A stretch of 64,000 bases of DNA from Rugamonas aquatica (GTDB taxonomy: Bacteria > Pseudomonadota > Gammaproteobacteria > Burkholderiales > Burkholderiaceae_D): assembly GCF_009380215.1 (NCBI RefSeq), contig NZ_WHUG01000006.1:248001-312000 (forward strand), in the 5' to 3' direction. The notes under the pieces were generated by a model, which saw nothing but the letters and a program-made list of their open reading frames with translations, searched no databases and was not told where the DNA came from. Shown here in pieces: positions 35,568 to 44,055 of this stretch. Both the position numbers and the translations under genes were made by a program. Every line of letters starts with the position of its first letter. Within the stretch, counting starts at the first letter, position 1.

Positions 35568-35877
35568 CGGCCCAGTCTTTATGGTCCCGAATCATTCCAG
35601 TATCAGCCCATGCAGCAATGCTTGTATAGATGGTGGTGATGGGCCAAGGTAAACGCTCAGTCCCTTTGCTCCAGGTGAGGTGCACGTCAGCCACCCTACC
35701 TGTCCCGTCTAGAATCTCGAAGAGGGCGTCATCGCCATTTCCACGGCCAATCAAGCGCACAGGCAACCCATGCATCACATGTTCCGGGCCAACCTCTAGT
35801 GCCAATTGTCTCTTGAATGAGTCGCGAAATGCTTGAGGCAACTCGTCGGTTGGCCACCACGGTTCTAACCATTCCAT
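35557..35877 (-). CDS. Unknown protein, second gene of the kptA operon (106 aa)
   Basis: A 106-residue, Trp-rich acidic protein: MEWLEPWWPTDELPQAF, VRLIGRGNGDDALFEILDGTGRVADVHLTW and WPITTIYTSIAAWAD. The pattern resembles conserved hypothetical proteins found scattered across bacteria, often beside toxin or defence genes; no function is known to me. Its ATG shares a base with the kptA stop (TAATG, 35877-35879), so the two are coupled. Confidence 0.72.
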   Translation of the reverse strand: MEWLEPWWPTDELPQAFRDSFKRQLALEVGPEHVMHGLPVRLIGRGNGDDALFEILDGTGRVADVHLTWSKGTERLPWPITTIYTSIAAWADTGMIRDHKDWAGEP

Positions 35878-36425
35878 TACGCGCCTTCAAATTTAATGTA
35901 CTTAACGGGCACTGATTCAGTTAGCCACACACCATTTTCAGAAAAATAGAACGCGATGCCATCGTGATGCATTTGTTCAGCAAGGACGCTCAAAACTAGG
36001 GGTTTGCCATGGCGCGTTCCTACCGTAACAGCGACTTCAATCGAAGAAGACAGATGTACGTATTGGCGAGAACCGCGCAGCAGTCCATCCTTACGAATAG
36101 ACGCCTCAAAACGCGTTGCCGTTCCATGGAATAGATGAGATGGCGGCACTTGAGGATCAAGTTTCAGTTCAACCGGAATGGAGTGTCCCTGATTTGCACG
36201 AATTTTTGTACCGTTGTCGTTGATGGCGAAGCGCTGCTTGTCACTTGTGGAGACAACCTCAAGTAACAACTCTCGTGAGAGATCGCGGCCTTTAGCGTTA
36301 GCAGAGGAAATAAGTTCTTCTATATCTGCCCATCCTTCGTTATCGAGTCTTAAGCCAATAGTCTCCGGGCTATGGCGGAGGATCAAGCTCAAAAACTTAC
36401 TAGCCTGCTCAATATGCTTCGACAT
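35877..36425 (-). CDS. kptA: RNA 2'-phosphotransferase (Tpt1/KptA family)
   Basis: A 182-residue enzyme that removes an internal RNA 2'-phosphate by NAD-dependent ADP-ribosyl transfer. The RNA lobe starts MSKHIEQASKFLSLILRHSPE (R17, H18), with IRANQGHSI (R76, H81). The NAD lobe carries HLFHGTATRF (H100) and RGSRQYVHLSSSIEVAVTVGTRHGKP (R120), the expected Arg-His-Arg-Arg set. In bacteria without 2'-phosphate-leaving tRNA splicing its substrate is unclear; repair of damaged RNA or ADP-ribosylation of nucleic-acid ends has been proposed for the family. It is the first gene of a three-gene coupled operon on the island. Confidence 0.93.
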   Translation of the reverse strand: MSKHIEQASKFLSLILRHSPETIGLRLDNEGWADIEELISSANAKGRDLSRELLLEVVSTSDKQRFAINDNGTKIRANQGHSIPVELKLDPQVPPSHLFHGTATRFEASIRKDGLLRGSRQYVHLSSSIEVAVTVGTRHGKPLVLSVLAEQMHHDGIAFYFSENGVWLTESVPVKYIKFEGA

Positions 36426-36845
36426 TCAAAAATCCTGCTGAGGTTGTTGATTAGACCGGCGCTAACAGTAACTAGTAGCCCGTATGACTGACCGCAAATG
36501 GTCGTTTCAGTCGCCGGTGAGTTTAGCTCATTTGACGGCCTCGCGGATAATCTGCTCAGAGCGACGTCTAGCTTATGCTTGCCGACATCTATCTCAATGG
36601 CAGTAGCTTCCTTTGTCCATGGCTTTCCCTCCTCGTATGCAGGCTTGCGTGAACTGCGGTAGCCTCAGATACTGTCCGGACTTTCAGATGGAAGCGGGCA
36701 ATGGCTCCAATCTGACAAGCAGGGTTGAACCCTAATATCAAGTTATGTGTCACCTTGCCGAGCCGTGCAATCTCAGGAACACCTTACCACTGGGCCAGCA
36801 CTCTCAATTACGAGATCAAGCCCGAGCTGGTACAGATCACGGCAG
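36426..36845. other. Intergenic stretch without a recognisable gene
   Basis: These 420 bases lie between kptA and the alpA remnant. Reading frames are short and show no family features. No tRNA, terminator or repeat of note was seen. Confidence 0.6.
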
Positions 36846-37074
36846 CTAGGGCGATTGACGTTGCTTCACGGTGCGCAGCTTGACCTTGAGTTCGACCCAT
36901 TCCTGCACCTCACTTTGAAGCCAGGCCACGGAGCGCACTGAAATCCTGATCGGCTCGGGGAACTGGCGCTCCTTGATGTTGTTGTACAGGGTGCTTCGGG
37001 ACATTCCGCATCCGCAATACTTCCTTCAATCGAATCAAACGAATGGTTTCGGGGAGACTGTCGTAGGTTCTCAT
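36846..37074 (-). pseudogene. AlpA-family transcriptional activator, frameshifted
   Basis: ATG 37074 has GGAGG upstream and starts MRTYDSLPETIRLIRLKEVLRM. The frame then slips: the adjacent frame reads CGMSRSTLYNNIKERQFPEP, then IRISVRSVAWLQSEVQEWVE and LKVKLRTVKQ, ending at TAG 36846. Joined, these give a standard AlpA/MerR-like excisionase-regulator of about 75 residues. Loss of two bases near the Met-Cys junction breaks it. AlpA proteins activate integrase or excision genes of P4-like islands, so its loss agrees with the broken integrase. Confidence 0.87.
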
Positions 37075-37219
37075 GTTGTCCTCCAGTGGTGGTTGTCTCT
37101 GTACGATACGATGCACCGTTGTCCGTGCAAGCGCCAACCGAAATCAGGGCGGTTATCGCGGGCCATTCTCTATCAGCGTTCGACAAATAAATCGGCGAGA
37201 ATTTTTTATCGGTGATGCA

Positions 37220-37293
37220 GGCGCGATGCCAGGTGGAGGACAATATGCTTTTCGACGCGAAGGATCGCCCTTCGCGCATCTTGGCATCGCGCC
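37220..37293. repeat. Nested inverted repeat (12-bp outer arms, 8-bp inner arms)
   Basis: The outer arms GGCGCGATGCCA (37220-37231) and TGGCATCGCGCC (37282-37293) are perfect complements. Between them a second perfect hairpin, CGCGAAGG (37256-37263) and CCTTCGCG (37269-37276), has a five-base loop. No T run follows, so it is not a simple terminator. Confidence 0.8.
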
Positions 37294-37364
37294 AGGCGTA
37301 GCGCTCGTCACGCGCCCTTAGTCAGTACATCTAGATTGGACTCGCCTGTGAGCGAACCCGCGAT

Positions 37365-37553
37365 CAGCCAGGACTGGCTGCATCCTTATTGCGCATCCTT
37401 CCCCTGAGGGCGATGCGCGTCACATCGTGCGCCTTCACGCACTGTCACCACCTCACGCGGCGATCTGCCGCCGCGTGCACGTCGAAGCGCCGCGCTAGTC
37501 CGCGGCGCAAACCGCGCGTCGTTACTGGCGGCCTGCTGCCAGTGACGACGCGC
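37365..37553. repeat. Cluster of four GC-rich hairpins upstream of the second integrase
   Basis: Perfect hairpins lie at 37365-37380 (CAGCCA/TGGCTG), 37454-37477 (CACGCGGCG/CGCCGCGTG) and 37487-37508 (GCGCCGCG/CGCGGCGC). The longest, at 37514-37553, has 16-base arms GCGCGTCGTTACTGGC and GCCAGTGACGACGCGC with one mismatch. They are closely spaced and end 360 bp before the integrase start. Their role is unknown: folded recombination sites, an origin or transfer site, or a structured leader RNA are possible. Confidence 0.75.
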
Positions 37554-37916
37554 TAGCAACCAAGCGCTATATGGGCTCCGCCGCTGTTTTCTCAGTGACG
37601 CAGGCCAGTGACAGCGGACCTACCGCTATCAGCACAGCAGAACGCTGCTTGCCAACCTTGCCCTTCGTGGGCCGACAACGTGTGCGAGGCACACCCCATG
37701 GCCCCTGGGTAACTGGTCCCACCGCGATCAGGCTTCTACAAGGAGCGGATCGCGGCGCCATACGCGCATGCGGCGCGGGCGAGCAGTGAACATACCGCAT
37801 ACACGGGAGTGGTGTCCCGGGGCCTTTACAAACCGTCCTTGCTGCGGCAAGCACGGTGGCCAGAAACACTCATCTGACTCGATCGATTACACCAAGTTTG
37901 ATTTTAGGAGCATGCG

Positions 37917-38783
37917 ATGCGCGACTTGAACTATCAACTCAAGCAGCTGTGCGACCGCAATCGCGATGGCAGCTACGCCACGCAGTCCGATCGCGCGCGG
38001 ATACTCTCGCACGTAGCCAACCAGTTGCACGATCTCGGATATCGCCATATGAATGCTGACAGTCTGCGTCCCAAGCATGTGGACGCGCTGGTGCAGCAGT
38101 GGAAGGCCGATGGCGTCAGCGCCGGCACGATGAAGAACCGAATGAGCGCGATGCGATGGTGGGCGCAGAAGATCGGCAAGGACAACATCATCGCGCGCGA
38201 CAACGGCAGCTATGACATCGACAAGCGCACCTTTGTCACCAATATCTCCAAGGCCAAGGTGCTTGACGATGCGCGCCTGGCGAAGATCACGGATGCCTAT
38301 ACGGCGATGTCTCTACGGTTGCAATCCGCGTTTGGCTTGAGGCGCGAGGAGAGCATCAAGATCGTCCCAGTGTGGGCCGATGGCGGCGATCGACTGAAGC
38401 TAAAGGACACCTGGACCAAGGGCGGCAAATATCGCGAGATCGCCATTCGCACGCCGGAGCAACGCACCGTGCTCAATGAGGCTAAGCGGCTTGCTGCTGG
38501 CAGGAGTCTAATTCCAACAAACTTGCGATACCGGGATCAGCTTCAGCGGTTTCGAGCGCAGTGCGATAAGGCAGGAGTTCACGGTGTTCATGGACTGCGC
38601 CACGCCTACGCGCAGGAACGCTACCGCCAACTCACCGGCTGGCAATGTCCTGCGCGCGGAGACCCTCGGTCATCTCAGCTGAATCCGGAGCAGCGGCAGC
38701 GGGATCTCTCGGCTAGGTTGTTATTGTCCGAGGATTTAGGGCATGGCAGAGAGCAGATCACCGCCGTGTATTTGGGACGTTAG
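37917..38783 (+). CDS. Tyrosine recombinase of the phage-integrase SAM2/Integrase_1 type
   Basis: A 288-residue recombinase that appears intact. The SAM-like core-binding half is MRDLNYQLKQLCDRN to MSAMRWWAQKIGK; the catalytic half has FGLRREESIKI (first Arg), GVHGLRHAYAQERY (His-x-x-Arg), LSEDLGHGREQ (second His) and ITAVYLGR with the nucleophilic Tyr six residues from the end. Relatives are annotated as integrase domain-containing proteins on island elements of Pseudomonas and Burkholderiales. It is preceded by a dense hairpin region, which may hold its sites. It differs in type from the decayed P4 integrase, so the island probably contains a nested or secondary element. Confidence 0.88.
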   Translation: MRDLNYQLKQLCDRNRDGSYATQSDRARILSHVANQLHDLGYRHMNADSLRPKHVDALVQQWKADGVSAGTMKNRMSAMRWWAQKIGKDNIIARDNGSYDIDKRTFVTNISKAKVLDDARLAKITDAYTAMSLRLQSAFGLRREESIKIVPVWADGGDRLKLKDTWTKGGKYREIAIRTPEQRTVLNEAKRLAAGRSLIPTNLRYRDQLQRFRAQCDKAGVHGVHGLRHAYAQERYRQLTGWQCPARGDPRSSQLNPEQRQRDLSARLLLSEDLGHGREQITAVYLGR

Positions 38784-39155
38784 TCAATGCATTGCCAATC
38801 CGTATAGCGGTAGCGAGAACATTGACCGTATCACCAAATCCTAGAGGCGATGAGAATCTACGGTTAGCCCTGAAATTTACCCGGCTTAGAGCCCGAGCAT
38901 ATGAGAAGTGTGCGTACCAATAGATCCTGGCCTATTGGGCATTGCTAGATTTCAAGCTGGATTATGTTGCTTTGCTGCACGTCTTCTATTGATCATAGAA
39001 ACAAAATGTAAGCTTTACTTGAACTTCCAATCGTGCGGGCGTATGTTCTAACTGAGATGTAAAAAAAGCACCTTTTGATGGTTGGTGGGCGCTACGGTAT
39101 TGTTTATGCTGGGAAATATGATATCCTGAGGAGCTAGGCGCTTCAATGCGATGCA
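38784..39155. other. Intergenic stretch, composition drops sharply
   Basis: No gene was recognised in these 370 bases. Composition changes from GC-rich to AT-rich toward the downstream operon. GAGGAG at 39128-39133 is too far from ATG 39156 to be a good ribosome-binding site for it. Confidence 0.55.
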
Positions 39156-39677
39156 ATGTTTCTGCAAAGGCAACTAATGATCCTGATAGGTGGTCAGCTT
39201 ACCCAAAAAACAATCGATCTTGCCACTGCTAGAGGTAGCAAAATTGAGAATGCTCAAATTACTGAACTTGATATTAGTGAGGTAAATCAATTCGTTCATT
39301 ATAAGAAGTATGAGACTGAGAGTACTCATCTTCGTACGCATGCTACGCCTCGATATAACTGTCATGGAATGACGTTCGCATCCCGTAGGACGGGAATTTA
39401 CGGGACTCAAGACCTAAAGCAAATATTGACAGAGGATGACTATATTGAGATCAAGCTTGAGGATGTATTACCTGGCGATGTGATCATATATGTGTCCCCC
39501 GATGGGGATTATGAGCATTCTGGAATTGTAGTGTCAGCACCTCACGATGGCTTTCTCGGTATCCCGAGAGTAGTTAGCAAATGGGGGAAGTACGCTGAAT
39601 TTTCTCACTGGGCCAATAACTGCCCTTATACTTTTGCAAATGTAAAATACTTTAGGATAAAGATAGATGGAAATTAA
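39156..39677 (+). CDS. Putative NlpC/P60- or CHAP-like cysteine peptidase (173 aa)
   Basis: The protein has an NCHGMTFASRRTG segment, then LEDVLPGDVIIYVSPDGDYEHSGIVVS and VVSKWGKYAEFSHWANNCPY. A Cys near a helix start, followed by PGDV and a strand ending H-S-G-I-V, is the order seen in NlpC/P60 and CHAP papain-fold enzymes (proposed nucleophile Cys, then His); a third polar residue is not certain. There is no signal peptide. ATG 39156 is used; ATG 39177 (MILIGGQL) has the better ribosome-binding site (AAAGG). It is AT-rich relative to the chromosome and starts a three-gene overlapping operon. Confidence 0.6.
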   Translation: MFLQRQLMILIGGQLTQKTIDLATARGSKIENAQITELDISEVNQFVHYKKYETESTHLRTHATPRYNCHGMTFASRRTGIYGTQDLKQILTEDDYIEIKLEDVLPGDVIIYVSPDGDYEHSGIVVSAPHDGFLGIPRVVSKWGKYAEFSHWANNCPYTFANVKYFRIKIDGN

Positions 39678-40104
39678 CGTTCCCACTGAAATTGTTGAGG
39701 CATATGTTTTTGCTAATACTCCTGCCTATCTATATCGAAAACTTGTGGCGAGTACATATGTTTCGGCGTTAAATAAATTATCAAAAGATAATTTGTCGGA
39801 ATTGGTGGTCCGATCAACGAATGGCACGGTAGAGGCAGTCGCTTTGGCTTATGCCGCATTGCTTTCTTTGCTTCGCTCTGGGGAAGCTAACCTTGCGAAA
39901 GAGTTAGTGGTTAAAGCTCAATTGAATTGGGCAAACGAAATTATTTTACTCCATCAACAGAAAAACACTTCTGTTAATAATGCTCATTACGTTTCGGCTA
40001 CTGCCCCTCAGGCCACAGGAACTCCTCAAATGGGTATTGTAGGGAGCTATAGATCAGGTCACCCTAGTTCAAATTTTGTATCATATTCGCCTGCTAATTC
40101 ATGA
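39667..40104 (+). CDS. Unknown helical protein, second gene of AT-rich operon (145 aa)
   Basis: I do not recognise it. Residues 1-100 look all-helical (EIVEAYVFANTPAYLYRKLVAS, VEAVALAYAALLSLLRSGEANLAKELVVKAQLNW), similar in feel to helical repeats. The last 45 residues are Gly/Ser/Asn-rich and probably disordered. It starts 11 bases inside the peptidase-like gene and overlaps the next gene by four bases (ATGA), so all three are translated together. It is AT-rich. Confidence 0.65.
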   Translation: MEINVPTEIVEAYVFANTPAYLYRKLVASTYVSALNKLSKDNLSELVVRSTNGTVEAVALAYAALLSLLRSGEANLAKELVVKAQLNWANEIILLHQQKNTSVNNAHYVSATAPQATGTPQMGIVGSYRSGHPSSNFVSYSPANS

Positions 40105-40529
40105 TCAGTTCAATCTTTACAGTTGTCGCTAACCGAGCAATAGTGGATGCTAGGTCGCAAAATCTTTCATTGATAGATATTTTTGAGGGATTTAAGTCTA
40201 TTAGTTTTCCTGTTGTAATTCCTAGTGTTGCTGTAGTCTTCTATCTGCAGCGTGCTGAGGGAGATGCAAATATACAGGAAGGTATTATTAAATACGAAAT
40301 TGATAATTCAGTTGTCTTTAGTACTCCCGTACAGATTGATTTTCAAGAAAATTTGACAACTAGACTTATCTTTGAAGTCGAAGGTTTTCTAATTCCATCT
40401 ATTGGACAACTAAAGATTAATTTATCTATTAATGATTCTGTCGTTGCGGAATACCAAGCGCCGGTCATGCAGTTAGAGATTCCTGCGCCTGCTTTGGCGG
40501 CAGCACCTACGCGCGACCCAAGCATCTAG
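40101..40529 (+). CDS. DUF6941-like protein (142 aa)
   Basis: The N-terminus resembles the DUF6941 pattern: FTVVANRAIVDARSQNLSLIDIFEGFKSISFPVVIPSVAVVFYL. That family is a small beta-sandwich of unknown function with a DxxSxxLSLIxIF motif. The remaining strands (NLTTRLIFEVEGFLIPSIGQLKINLSIND) fit such a fold. The C-terminal Pro/Ala-rich tail is probably flexible. Together with the peptidase-like and helical proteins it forms a compact operon on the island; the pairing with a peptidase suggests a regulator, inhibitor or sensor role (inference). Confidence 0.65.
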   Translation: MISSIFTVVANRAIVDARSQNLSLIDIFEGFKSISFPVVIPSVAVVFYLQRAEGDANIQEGIIKYEIDNSVVFSTPVQIDFQENLTTRLIFEVEGFLIPSIGQLKINLSINDSVVAEYQAPVMQLEIPAPALAAAPTRDPSI

Positions 40530-40853
40530 TTCACGGAAGTCATGCGCTCCTATGAAGTCCAAGGCTGTCTTAGCTGAGCGGACGTGATTGGGGGCATTTT
40601 TTGGGGGGGATGTTAAGAAGTGAACCCAATATCTGTGGCTTAAGCTTATGATTAAAAACGATTTTCTTTTATGGGTTCGGTAGAAGCCGACACATCACAA
40701 CATGGACATACAACGCCTCCGTTGCCAAGTTCCTCCTACAGCTGAACCCATCGTAGCCGCTTCCGGATATCGTCGTTCATGACGCCATCTAATTGAAACG
40801 ATGTCTATGAGTCATACATTTGAAGTAGTCCCCAAGAATAGCATCTGCATCGC
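40530..40853. other. Intergenic region between convergent operons
   Basis: No gene was found in these 320 bases between the DUF6941-like operon and the convergent Mrr-like gene. No strong terminator hairpin was seen. Confidence 0.55.
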
Positions 40854-42080
40854 TCACTTGGTTGTTTTCACTATCTGCTCGCGAATTACGCGATGAGCAT
40901 CGACGAGCGCTGCGCCATACAAATCTAGATAGTGGGTGGCTGTAGCATGCTTGTATTCGATATCAAGTAGCGCATCCCACCAGGGCATTCTCGAACCTCG
41001 TTTGCCCAAAACAGAGCCTGGGGCAACTTCGCCATTTAGTAGCTCATCAAACTCTCTTGGATTGAGCGTTTCTCCGACACAGTACATGTTCGAGTGGGGC
41101 TTCGAAAGCTCTCTGATTAAGTTGTAAAGGCTAAGTAATTGCGCGCTGCCAGTTCCACCAACGTGCGCGCTGACGTGGCAATAAGTATTCAAACGATGAA
41201 ACTTCCAATCATTATATTTTAGGACAATTACGCATTCCCCCTGCTCTGAACCGCATCTAACAAAGATAACTTCTTCCGGTGTGCTCGAACGGATTAGTGG
41301 TAGCGCCTGATATGCCTCAGGAAAAAAAGGTTCTGAGTGGTAAAACGGTGAGCCTTTTCCGTGAACAATCCATTCTGCATTGATGCAGAAGAGGTCTCCG
41401 ATTTTTTTAAGTAGCTCAATCGAGGGCTCATCCGCGCCGCTAAAATAGTCATCGAGCTCGGTAATCTTCTCGATTCCAAGCAGCTCGGCGATTTCTGAAA
41501 CAGTCAAGCAATCAGAGTGGTTTCCGTTTAGCTTGGATACCAACATGCGCAATCTTTCGGAACGCTGTGAGTTGGCAGCTCGGACATTAACATTTACGAG
41601 GCCGTCCCCTTCAGTTCTAACATTATCAAAGTAGATAGGGAAGTGTAGTCGCGCGATGTCTATGTGCATGGCGAGGAGGGCAGTCAGGTCATCCCACGCC
41701 ATAATCGAAATAGGATACTTTCCCTGAGCTGAGCGTTCCAAGGTCAATGCGAGGACTTGGCTTTGTAACGAAGCATCTCGCCGGGCCGTTGTTGCGAAAA
41801 CTAAATGGCTTAATCGCGGTTGCATTTGGTCCGCTCTAGCGATGTCGCTAAGCACTTCAGAAAATGCCAATCGTTTGCTACGTACTTTGCATTGGACCGC
41901 ATGAACTTCCAGACCGCTGTTGGGGCGCCCGACGATGTCAATGCCGCTTTGATTTTGGCCTTTCACACCGTACAACTGTGCTTGGCTGTCGTTCCAAGAA
42001 CGCTTGAACAGCTCTAAGCAAAGATGTTCAAAATCAGTCGCCTCGTTGGGGGGAGGAATTGGGAGTCCGTGCGATGCCAT
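40854..42080 (-). CDS. Mrr-like restriction endonuclease-fold protein with HTH and C-terminal domain (408 aa)
   Basis: ATG 42080 has AGGAG upstream and lies 10 bases after the stop of the ABC ATPase gene. An earlier in-frame start would lie inside that gene. The N-terminal PD-(D/E)XK core reads FEHLCLELFKRSWN (E18), GVKGQNQSGIDIV (D48) and LEVHAVQCKVRSKRL (Q63, K65), the Mrr layout, so it could cut DNA. A middle region (about 225-285) resembles a phage-repressor-type HTH (LTVSEIAELLGIEK ... EPSIELLKKIGDLFCINAEW). The last 110 residues are unassigned. As last gene of the ABC-three-component operon it is a probable nuclease effector. Confidence 0.75.
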   Translation of the reverse strand: MASHGLPIPPPNEATDFEHLCLELFKRSWNDSQAQLYGVKGQNQSGIDIVGRPNSGLEVHAVQCKVRSKRLAFSEVLSDIARADQMQPRLSHLVFATTARRDASLQSQVLALTLERSAQGKYPISIMAWDDLTALLAMHIDIARLHFPIYFDNVRTEGDGLVNVNVRAANSQRSERLRMLVSKLNGNHSDCLTVSEIAELLGIEKITELDDYFSGADEPSIELLKKIGDLFCINAEWIVHGKGSPFYHSEPFFPEAYQALPLIRSSTPEEVIFVRCGSEQGECVIVLKYNDWKFHRLNTYCHVSAHVGGTGSAQLLSLYNLIRELSKPHSNMYCVGETLNPREFDELLNGEVAPGSVLGKRGSRMPWWDALLDIEYKHATATHYLDLYGAALVDAHRVIREQIVKTTK

Positions 42081-42090
42081 CCAAGTGCTC

Positions 42091-44055
42091 CTAGCCGTTA
42101 AGCCAGGCAGATGGAACCAATGCTTTTCCTCGCCACTCTTCAACCAATTCAACGTTTGGCAGCTCGCCCCAAACTTCTTCGTCTGCATGGTCAAGAACGA
42201 TAATCTGCAAAGCGTCTCCCTTTTTGCCAATTACTTTGTCGAACAAGCTGAACACTTTGCGCACCGCATCCAAATCTTCATCTTTGAATTTAGGATCGTC
42301 TTCGTCCGCATCATTTTTACCCTTAGCACGGCGCGTAGGAAAATACACTTGGCTCGGTTGGTCGAAAATAAGAATGCCAGGAACAGGGTGTTTTGGTCTA
42401 TTGACGAAGAACCCTTGAAGCGCTAGGGTCATTGCGACGTGGTAGGCGAGCCAGTTCGCTCCGCTTCCAATCTCCCAAAGGTAATCATCTCGCGAGTCGC
42501 GCCTAACTTTCACCGTTAGGTCTTTTACGATAAGTTTTATTGGTGCATCGGGCCATTCCCCGTCAAGTTGAGGAATGAGTTTTGCCGCGTAATCTTCGAC
42601 TTCCGTTAAGGCTAGTTCCAGCTTTCTTCGAATCTCTTGTTCTGCGACGATTGGTGTCAATTCCTTGATGCGATTCTTTAGACTTGCGATCTCTTCATTG
42701 AGATCTGACGATGGTTCCACGACTTCGTAGAGCCGGATAGACTCTTCCAATCGTCCCAAGAAGCGAGCGTTGCGCTCGCGTCGTAAACTAACTTGTTTAG
42801 CAATTTGAGAGCGACCTTCGATTGCCGAAATTTCTTTTCGAGTAGCTTGAAGGTCATTCAAAATAGTTTGCGTTCCCTCTCGTTGCCGCAGCATCTCTCT
42901 ACCCAAGTCTTCTACTGCACGTGGATGGGATCGCAAGCGCATTTCAACAGCATCGAGTGCGATGCATAGTTTATTCAGCCGGCTGCGCCCCTCTTCGCTT
43001 GGTTCGAATACTACATTTCCTCCATCTTCCGCAAGACCTCGGATCCATTTAGATAGCGATAGACGATCGCGCTGTACGAGCAGAGAACGTGAGTATGCAT
43101 CTGTGCTTTCTTCTAAACGCTGTAGCTCCTTCAATCGTTGTCTACTTGTATTGTATTTCGCGGTAGTGTCCGTTTCGATTTTTCGAAGCTCTGCCAGACG
43201 GGTAAGTGCTGCGTCCATAGAACCCATGGTTTCCTCACCGGCCGAGGGGTCGCCTAGCACGACTTTCTTCAACAGCTCTATGGTTGGCGGCCATTCTTTC
43301 GGCAGCGCGGTATTAGGAGCTAGCAAGCCGAATTCAATCGCTTGACGAATCCAACCGTCCCCCTCCTTTTGCCAACGGGCACCGCTGGCCTTTCTAGTTA
43401 GCAATTCGCCGTCTTTTCGCTTAAGGCTCCGTTGCAAATGTTCAAGCTCGTGGCGGGCCTGAAGAAGCTCCGGCGTGATAGCGCCTAGAACGTAAGGAAA
43501 GATAGTCTTCAATTTTTCCCTATGCTCAGTCGTATCAGCCTTGAAGAACATCACGTCTGGGTTTGCTACAATATTTTGCGGCTGGAAAGTAAATGCCATG
43601 AGATCTCGAAAACTCGGGCGAGTCTTAAAGCTATCATTTGTGCCCGGTTCGAATTCAAGGTTCGATAAGCCCGCAAGTCGGTTGAGCACTAACTTTACGT
43701 TTTCGACGTTGCTATTCTTCCCAGTAATTTCGTTTGGGATCACTGCGTTCGCGTCTTCCAGAAAGTACATATCGGACGTGCTTTGTTGTCGGCCAGGCTC
43801 GCGCCGCGCCAGCAACTTCTCCCCTTCAACTGTATCGATCAGGATGCCAAACCATGCACACGTTTCCCGAATTACTCCCACGGGGATTGCACATTTCTCC
43901 GCGCCCAGACAGTAGTCGATGATCGGTATCACAGCAGATTTTCCAGTCTTGGAACGCCCGCTGATGACGTTCACCTTTCCCGGTGCAAAAGGAACAACGC
44001 GAGGAGATTGCCCATTTCGTGGCCAGAGAATTACTTTTTTTATTTGAAAGTACAT
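42091..44055 (-). CDS. DUF3732-type SMC-like ABC ATPase of an ABC-three-component system
   Basis: A 654-residue ATPase related to SMC/Rad50. Walker A GRSKTGKSAV (33-42) follows FAPGKVNVIS, and the Walker B region is HPVPGILIFDQPSQVYFP near residue 570, just after a signature-like SGANWLAYHVAMTLALQGFF. Between lie long coiled-coil stretches (residues about 200-480, rich in Leu/Glu/Arg) interrupted by a hinge. DUF3732 is the ATPase family of ABC-3C systems, described as anti-mobile-element conflict systems. Its ATG directly follows the stop of the middle component. Confidence 0.87.
   Translation of the reverse strand: MYFQIKKVILWPRNGQSPRVVPFAPGKVNVISGRSKTGKSAVIPIIDYCLGAEKCAIPVGVIRETCAWFGILIDTVEGEKLLARREPGRQQSTSDMYFLEDANAVIPNEITGKNSNVENVKLVLNRLAGLSNLEFEPGTNDSFKTRPSFRDLMAFTFQPQNIVANPDVMFFKADTTEHREKLKTIFPYVLGAITPELLQARHELEHLQRSLKRKDGELLTRKASGARWQKEGDGWIRQAIEFGLLAPNTALPKEWPPTIELLKKVVLGDPSAGEETMGSMDAALTRLAELRKIETDTTAKYNTSRQRLKELQRLEESTDAYSRSLLVQRDRLSLSKWIRGLAEDGGNVVFEPSEEGRSRLNKLCIALDAVEMRLRSHPRAVEDLGREMLRQREGTQTILNDLQATRKEISAIEGRSQIAKQVSLRRERNARFLGRLEESIRLYEVVEPSSDLNEEIASLKNRIKELTPIVAEQEIRRKLELALTEVEDYAAKLIPQLDGEWPDAPIKLIVKDLTVKVRRDSRDDYLWEIGSGANWLAYHVAMTLALQGFFVNRPKHPVPGILIFDQPSQVYFPTRRAKGKNDADEDDPKFKDEDLDAVRKVFSLFDKVIGKKGDALQIIVLDHADEEVWGELPNVELVEEWRGKALVPSAWLNG

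Larger units (their letters stand above)
37075..37916. other. Non-coding region upstream of the second integrase
   Basis: Apart from the hairpin array (37220-37553), no convincing gene was found in these 840 bases. Open frames at 37571-37789 and 37567-37869 exist but have no family features and no ribosome-binding site. A weak Shine-Dalgarno (AGGAG at 37907-37911) serves the downstream gene. Confidence 0.6.

Noticed and set aside
37571..37869. Short frames on both strands in the hairpin region
   Set aside because: No ribosome-binding site or recognisable family; composition follows the hairpins.
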